Source of the DNA: an uncultured Draconibacterium sp.
Lineage (GTDB): Bacteria > Bacteroidota > Bacteroidia > Bacteroidales > Prolixibacteraceae
Direction: 5' to 3'
Assembly: GCF_913060805.1 (NCBI RefSeq)
Contig: NZ_CAJXTC010000042.1
Location: 1 to 44,798 of the forward strand
Length of the DNA: 44,798 nucleotides
The position numbers and the translations under genes were made by a program. Shown in pieces: positions 40,492 to 44,798 of this stretch (positions are counted from its first letter, which is position 1; each line of letters opens with the position of its first letter). The notes under the pieces are model-generated. The model had not been told where the DNA came from. It did no database searches and was given only the letters and a program-made list of their open reading frames with translations.

Positions 40492-40522
40492 AACTCTCAT
40501 CTGTAACGGATGGGAGTTTTTT
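40492..40522. terminator. Terminator between the redoxin gene and rsmD
   Basis: AACTCTCATC (40492-40501), 7-nt loop, GATGGGAGTT (40509-40518; one T-G pair), then TTTTT. It overlaps the rsmD stop region at 40522 and can serve the convergent gene only weakly. Confidence 0.85.
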
Positions 40523-41055
40523 TATTTCTCGAAGAAACTGAAATTTACTTTTCCGTAAGTTCGCAGCTCTTTAAAACAGTCGTGCGACGAGAAATCAAAT
40601 TCTTTCGGGTGTTCCAGAATAAAAACTCCTTCAGGTGCCAAAATATCTGTATTCAAAACAGCATCCGGCACTTCTTTAAACTTTGGATGATCGAATGGCG
40701 GGTCGGCAAAAATAATATTGAAGCTATCGGGTGTTTTTTGTACAAACTTAAATGCATCGGCTTTAAAAACCTTCGCATTATCAATTTTAAGGGCCTCTAT
40801 TACTTCCAAAATAAATTTATAGTGAGGAAAGTGCGTTTCAACCAACGTGGCGCTTAAACAGCCTCTGCTTAAGAATTCGTAGCCCATACTTCCCGTTCCC
40901 GAAAAAAGATCCAATACATTCTTATTCGAAAACTCATAACGGTTTTCAAGAATATTGAACAAGCTCTCTTTTGCAATGTCGGTTGTTGGCCGGGCTTTAA
41001 ATTTCTTGCCCGGATGAAAAATCCTTCCTTTAAATGTACCTCCGATAATTCTCAT
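40522..41055 (-). CDS. rsmD: 16S rRNA (guanine(966)-N(2))-methyltransferase RsmD
   Basis: This 177-residue Rossmann methyltransferase has MRIIGGTFKGR at the N terminus, the SAM-binding LDLFSGTGSMGYEFLSRG (about 44-61) and the catalytic DPPF motif (ADPPFDHPKF). It methylates 16S rRNA of the 30S subunit. It follows the DUF3822 gene by 5 bp, the usual Bacteroidota order. Confidence 0.93.
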   Translation of the reverse strand: MRIIGGTFKGRIFHPGKKFKARPTTDIAKESLFNILENRYEFSNKNVLDLFSGTGSMGYEFLSRGCLSATLVETHFPHYKFILEVIEALKIDNAKVFKADAFKFVQKTPDSFNIIFADPPFDHPKFKEVPDAVLNTDILAPEGVFILEHPKEFDFSSHDCFKELRTYGKVNFSFFEK

Positions 41056-41060
41056 ATGAA

Positions 41061-41873
41061 CTACAAAAATAGACTAATATTTTTTGTAATAAGCGCTTTG
41101 TCGATAAAAGGCGGAAATGCAATGCCGGCTTTTATTGGTGCCGATTGCGGGAAATGCTTTTGAAGTACAGCCTCCAGCCCGGCGTGGGCTTGTGTATTTC
41201 CAGCGTATTGCACCTTAATATCTTTTGCCGAAATACCAAACTGGCGCAGAACCGTAAGTACAAAATAAACCACATCGTTCGGATGTTTAAAACTGAAGTT
41301 GTTGATCAGTTTTAATTCGTTTTGATTGTACAGTGCCAATGAAAAATGATCGGTATCGAAAAGGAGCAGAAGTTTTGAGTCGGCTTCTGAAATATCGGTT
41401 TGCTCAATAATTCGATGTAGCGGATGAATGATTTGTGCTGAAGGCAATCGTTTGTTTATTGCCTGCTGAAAACTTTCAGGAATTGCAAAAAGTAATTCTC
41501 CCTCAAGTTGGGCAATTTTGTTGTTGATCCAGCTTGTCTGCTCGTTCTGTTCAAAAAGCAGGGGAGTAATGTCTTCGTCAATCCGGTTCTGAAACAGCTG
41601 TTCAGGAACCAAGGTGAAATTTTGGGAATGGTAAACGAGAAATATTTTCTCAAAGTTGTTCTGAAGAATGGTTTCCTCGGCAAACAACGATTCGAAATGC
41701 CTCGCCAATAAGTTCTCGTTACTTATTTTTAGCGAAATGTCTTTAAAATAGAGTAGTTTGTTTTGATTGGGGCAAACAATAGAAAAAGAAAATCCATTCA
41801 GGCTAGCCTGAATGGATAATATTTTTTCGCCGGAAGTTTCCGATTGAAACGTTTCGTCTACAAATTCATGCAT
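41061..41873 (-). CDS. DUF3822 family protein
   Basis: This 270-residue cytosolic protein is of the DUF3822 family, which is typically next to rsmD in Bacteroidota. The family has an actin-like ATPase-type fold, but no catalytic role is established. Here the sequence has ILSIQASLNGFSFSIVCPN near the N terminus, LLLFDTDHFSLALYNQNELKLINNFSFKHPNDVVYFVLTVLRQFG in the second half and a closing FPPFIDKAL. The gene starts 3 bp after the upstream gene and is translated as part of a three-gene operon. Confidence 0.85.
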   Translation of the reverse strand: MHEFVDETFQSETSGEKILSIQASLNGFSFSIVCPNQNKLLYFKDISLKISNENLLARHFESLFAEETILQNNFEKIFLVYHSQNFTLVPEQLFQNRIDEDITPLLFEQNEQTSWINNKIAQLEGELLFAIPESFQQAINKRLPSAQIIHPLHRIIEQTDISEADSKLLLLFDTDHFSLALYNQNELKLINNFSFKHPNDVVYFVLTVLRQFGISAKDIKVQYAGNTQAHAGLEAVLQKHFPQSAPIKAGIAFPPFIDKALITKNISLFL

Positions 41874-41876
41874 GGT

Positions 41877-42509
41877 TTATTCCCAGTTACCCGCATTATT
41901 GTTTGTCTCAACCAACGATCCAACTTTTAAACCCGGGTATTTTTCGTTTGTTCTGCGCTGATCGTTCAGATTGATGATCAATTGTTCATCTAAACCTCTT
42001 AAAACAACGTTGTTATGTACTTTTGCTTCAAAAACAGGAACCTTAATACCAGAACCGGTAGTAATGATTGTAGCTCCCAGGTGGAACTCTGTTGGCTCGC
42101 CAGGAACAGGAACGTAACGCAAACTGTTTGCATCGTAGTTACCACCGAAAAGTGCGTCGATAACTCCAACTTTTACAGTATCACGAATGATAAGTCCCAT
42201 TTCAATCGCTTTTTTCTCAGTAATTTTAGCTTCGATCATACTGTCAGTCAATTCGCCGATAGCTCTTACGTTTCTAACCGAGTCGTGTGTTACAAAAGAG
42301 ATCAAAGTATCCCAACTTCCTGTAAACTGGCCATAAATATCTTTGTAGGCCAATTCAGCTTTACGAATATCTTTTAACTTTGCAACAGTTGCTTCGTAGC
42401 GCACATCTTTTGCTTTATCAAATTCTATTGGGCGCTGAATACTTTGGTAGATTAAATAAGTAAGCACAACGGCTACAAGGAAAAGTACAATCTGAATTAC
42501 GGTTCTCAT
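41877..42509 (-). CDS. Membrane-anchored hypothetical protein
   Basis: This 210-residue protein has an N-terminal membrane helix (about 5-24, IQIVLFLVAVVLTYLIYQSI) and a soluble part with charged helices (RYEATVAKLKDIRKAELAYKDIYGQFTGSWDTLISFV, about 42-78) and a beta-rich second half (YVPVPGEPTEFHLGATIITTGSGIKVPVFEAKV). I do not recognise a named family, though similar proteins occur in other Bacteroidota upstream of DUF3822 and rsmD. Signal-anchor topology places the bulk outside the cytoplasm. A -7 box lies at 42546-42553. Confidence 0.72.
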   Translation of the reverse strand: MRTVIQIVLFLVAVVLTYLIYQSIQRPIEFDKAKDVRYEATVAKLKDIRKAELAYKDIYGQFTGSWDTLISFVTHDSVRNVRAIGELTDSMIEAKITEKKAIEMGLIIRDTVKVGVIDALFGGNYDANSLRYVPVPGEPTEFHLGATIITTGSGIKVPVFEAKVHNNVVLRGLDEQLIINLNDQRRTNEKYPGLKVGSLVETNNNAGNWE

Positions 42510-42545
42510 TTTTATTTTTTTATAAGTTCATTTTTCGTTTGCCTG

Positions 42546-42553
42546 CAAATTTA
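42546..42553 (-). promoter_or_regulatory. -7 box for the 42509-40522 operon
   Basis: CAAATTTA on the plus strand reads TAAATTTG on the minus strand (TAnnTTTG), 37 bp before the ATG at 42509. Confidence 0.5.
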
Positions 42554-42601
42554 AAAAAAAAAATAAATTAGCTTCTTTTACCTTCTGTTATTTTAGCTGG
42601 T

Positions 42602-44035
42602 ATGATCAAAAAACACTTAAAAGCCATATTAACCGAGAAATTGGGCTTCCCGCCAACAAAATGTCAAACGCGTTTAATCGACACTTTGGCTGAATTTATC
42701 TCCGTCGCTGAGCCCGATCGGATAATGTTGATTAAAGGCTATGCCGGAACGGGAAAAACAACCATGCTTTATTCGTTGACACAATGTTTGCTATCCCTCA
42801 AAATTCGTTCCGTTTTAATGGCGCCAACCGGACGTGCAGCAAAAGTTATGGCTTCTTACTCCGGAATGTCGGCTTTTACCATCCATAAAAAAATATACCG
42901 ACAGCAGTCAGCATCCGATGGAATGGGGCGTTTTGTGTTGAATAAAAACTTGTACAAGAACACCTATTTTATTGTTGATGAGGCTTCAATGATATCGAAC
43001 GAAATGAGTGAGAATGCTGTTTTTGGGAGCGGACGTTTACTCGATGATTTACTCCAATACGTTTATTCGGGCGAGAATTGTCACCTTGTTTTAGTTGGCG
43101 ATACCGCACAGTTAACGCCTGTAGGATTAAATATAAGCCCTGCACTTGAAGCTTTTAGTTTGGAACAATATGGATTTTCGGTTTCCGAAGTGGAACTGAA
43201 AGAAGTAGTTCGCCAGGCAGAAGGTTCGGGCGTTTTAACCAATGCTACCGAAATGCGAAACCTTATTGCCGAGCAGCACTACGAAGGATTTTTCCCGATC
43301 GATACAGAAAATTTTCCTGATGTTGAGCGTATTTCGGGAGGTGATTTGATTGAAACAATTTCGTCGTGTTACGATAAATATGGTTTTTTCGATACAACTG
43401 TGGTTACCCGGTCGAATAAACGTGCCAATCTTTTTAATAAAGGAATTCGTGGCTCCATTCTTTACAAGGAGAATGAAATTGAGCGGGGCGATTTAGTGAT
43501 GGTCGTAAAAAACAACTATTTCTGGCCCGGCGAGGATGATAAACTTGATTTTATTGCCAACGGCGATATTGCCGAAATCATATCGATTTACGGATACGAA
43601 GAATTGTACGGATTCCGGTTTGCTGATGTGTGTTTGCGTTTTGTTGACTACGAAGATGTTGAACTCGACTGTAAAATCTTTTTGGAAACGCTGAGCATTG
43701 AAACAGCATCTTTTTCTTCAGAGCGGAACCGCGAGTTATTCAATGCCGTTTCTGAAGATTACCTCGACATTCGGAATAAAAAGGAGCGTTGGAAAAAGAT
43801 TAAGGAGAATCCGTATTTTAATGCTTTGCAGGTAAAATATGCCTATGCCTTAACTTGCCATAAAGCGCAGGGCGGGCAGTGGAAAGCTGTTTTTGTCGAT
43901 CATGGTTACCTGGTGGAAGACATGCTGGACACCGAGTATTACCGTTGGTTATACACGGCTTTTACGCGGCCAACTGAAAAATTGTATTTGGTAAATTTCG
44001 ATAAAGGATTTTTTGATGGGGAAGAAGGAAGTTAG
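42602..44035 (+). CDS. RecD-like ATP-dependent DNA helicase
   Basis: This 477-residue SF1 helicase is related to exodeoxyribonuclease V alpha (RecD/RecD2 core). It has Walker A GYAGTGKTT (about 47-55), the LMAPTGRAAKVM motif Ia, Walker B FIVDEASMI, the LVLVGDTAQLTPVG motif III and YALTCHKAQGGQWKAVFVD (motif V/VI region), with a final LYTAFTRPTEKLYLV. It is shorter than RecD2 and lacks its long N-terminal domain, so it is a stand-alone helicase as is usual in Bacteroidota. RecB/RecC were not seen. Its stop overlaps the convergent rnz gene by 4 bp. Confidence 0.9.
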   Translation: MIKKHLKAILTEKLGFPPTKCQTRLIDTLAEFISVAEPDRIMLIKGYAGTGKTTMLYSLTQCLLSLKIRSVLMAPTGRAAKVMASYSGMSAFTIHKKIYRQQSASDGMGRFVLNKNLYKNTYFIVDEASMISNEMSENAVFGSGRLLDDLLQYVYSGENCHLVLVGDTAQLTPVGLNISPALEAFSLEQYGFSVSEVELKEVVRQAEGSGVLTNATEMRNLIAEQHYEGFFPIDTENFPDVERISGGDLIETISSCYDKYGFFDTTVVTRSNKRANLFNKGIRGSILYKENEIERGDLVMVVKNNYFWPGEDDKLDFIANGDIAEIISIYGYEELYGFRFADVCLRFVDYEDVELDCKIFLETLSIETASFSSERNRELFNAVSEDYLDIRNKKERWKKIKENPYFNALQVKYAYALTCHKAQGGQWKAVFVDHGYLVEDMLDTEYYRWLYTAFTRPTEKLYLVNFDKGFFDGEEGS

Positions 44036-44798
44036 ATCATGTACTTTTTCCCTTCTATTGCCAGTTCTGTATTCTTAAAAACTTCCCGGGCCTCGGTTTT
44101 AAAGTCCTCTAAATTTTTAAAACGGCTTGAAAAATGACCGATCAGTAGTTTTGACGCCTTGCTTAATTTTGCCATTTCTGCTGCCTGGCGTGCAGTGGAG
44201 TGGAGAGTTTTTCCAGCCAAATCTTTTAGCTCTTCCAAAAATGTAGCTTCGTGGTACAATAAATCAACGCCTTCAATTATTTCTGCAAGGGGCGGATGAA
44301 AAGCCGTGTCGGTGCAAAATGCATACGATTTTGGTTTTGGTGGCGGAGTCGTCAGCTTTTCGTTTGGAATTAATCTTCCGTCTTCCGTTTCAAAATCGGC
44401 TCCTGCTTTAATATCCTTAATTTTTGCAAGAGGGATATTGTAGGCCTTAATCATTTCCTTTTTAATATTGGCTTGTTTGGGCTTTTCACGGAACAGGAAA
44501 CCTACAGTTGGAATGCTGTGTTTTACCGGAAACGAAAGTACTTCGATGTTTTTATTCTCGAATACTGTTTGTGGTTTTTTCAGGTTTAGCGGATGAAAAA
44601 TGGGTTTTATGCTCATTTCTCCGCGAATAAAATCGAGTTGAGGCTGTATGAGCGTTTTTAATTCCGATGGGGCATAAATGTGCACATCGCTTTTTACCCC
44701 CAGCAGATTCATAGTCGATAACAAACCAATTAATCCGTAATAATGGTCGCCATGTAAATGCGAAATAAAAATATGCCTGATTTTGCTGAAACTGATCT
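44032..44798 (-). CDS. rnz: Ribonuclease Z (partial, N terminus outside window)
   Basis: The frame is open through the window end and encodes the C-terminal part of a metallo-beta-lactamase-type tRNA 3'-endonuclease. Just inside the window the frame gives RHIFISHLHGDHYYGLIGLL, with the HxHGDH zinc motif. Further motifs are FCTDTAFHPPLAEIIEGVDLLYHEATFLEE (zinc Asp, about residue 210 of a full-length enzyme), LHSTARQAAEMAKLS and LLIGHFSSRF. The first ATG-like starts within the window (44724 region) are internal. RNase Z matures tRNA 3' ends. The missing N terminus lies beyond 44798. Confidence 0.93.
   Translation of the reverse strand, partial: ISFSKIRHIFISHLHGDHYYGLIGLLSTMNLLGVKSDVHIYAPSELKTLIQPQLDFIRGEMSIKPIFHPLNLKKPQTVFENKNIEVLSFPVKHSIPTVGFLFREKPKQANIKKEMIKAYNIPLAKIKDIKAGADFETEDGRLIPNEKLTTPPPKPKSYAFCTDTAFHPPLAEIIEGVDLLYHEATFLEELKDLAGKTLHSTARQAAEMAKLSKASKLLIGHFSSRFKNLEDFKTEAREVFKNTELAIEGKKYMI

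Overview
The window looks like a chromosome segment from a Bacteroidota bacterium, most likely a marine or sediment member of Marinilabiliales/Prolixibacteraceae-type lineages. This is inferred from several signs: many genes are preceded by the Bacteroidota-type -7 box TAnnTTTG, NusB is the long form, YajC, DUF1573, DUF3822 and DUF6261 proteins are present, and the metabolism is pyruvate:ferredoxin oxidoreductase plus Rnf together with sulfatases and a DUF1680 glycosidase. No rRNA, tRNA, CRISPR array or phage was recognised.

Region 1 (1-9.5 kb) is accessory. It holds a small beta-sandwich-like protein between inverted CCTCGTT/AACGAGG hairpins (1-900), a DUF6261-like gene, a 41-bp tandem array whose units each carry a palindrome (1804-1988), and three isolated AT-rich genes separated by imperfect inverted repeats and the decamer TTAGCACCCA (2.2-4.2 kb), which resemble gene cassettes. 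These are followed by a large secreted LamG + GH127/GH146-type glycosidase. Next comes a REP-associated tyrosine transposase (RAYT) bracketed by two copies of a composite REP/REPIN-like hairpin block (7.75-8.72 kb). A lipoprotein gene ends the region, with a third partial copy of the REP block after it.

Region 2 (9.5-23 kb, minus strand) is energy metabolism. It contains pyruvate:ferredoxin oxidoreductase (nifJ), a DUF4143 ATPase, the whole rnf operon (rseC-rnfB-C-D-G-E-A) and a kefC-like K+/H+ antiporter overlapping its flavodoxin-fold partner. PFOR makes reduced ferredoxin and Rnf can couple its oxidation by NAD+ to ion export. The RseC frame has a conserved N terminus upstream of any canonical start codon; ACG at 19969 is the best candidate start.

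Region 3 (23-31.6 kb): ribBA; two consecutive Cys-type sulfatases behind a promoter with palindromes; a small Tic20/DUF4870-like membrane protein; a three-gene ECF sigma / membrane protein / Spy-like cassette on the minus strand; and a Nudix-fold (NrtR/AraR-like) regulator divergent from ychF.

Region 4 (31.6-44.8 kb) is mostly housekeeping: nusB-DUF1573-yajC, a rhomboid protease, threonine aldolase, a GPP34-domain protein with a small membrane partner, a secreted glutathione peroxidase, dnaX split by an A10 run with the tau tail in the -1 frame, pdxH, a secreted redoxin, the rsmD-DUF3822 operon, a RecD-like helicase, and a ribonuclease Z gene cut by the window end.

The observations most worth following are the RAYT/REPIN block with compensatory stem changes, the dnaX slippage site, the cassette-like array, the 41-bp palindromic tandem repeats and the non-canonical rseC start.
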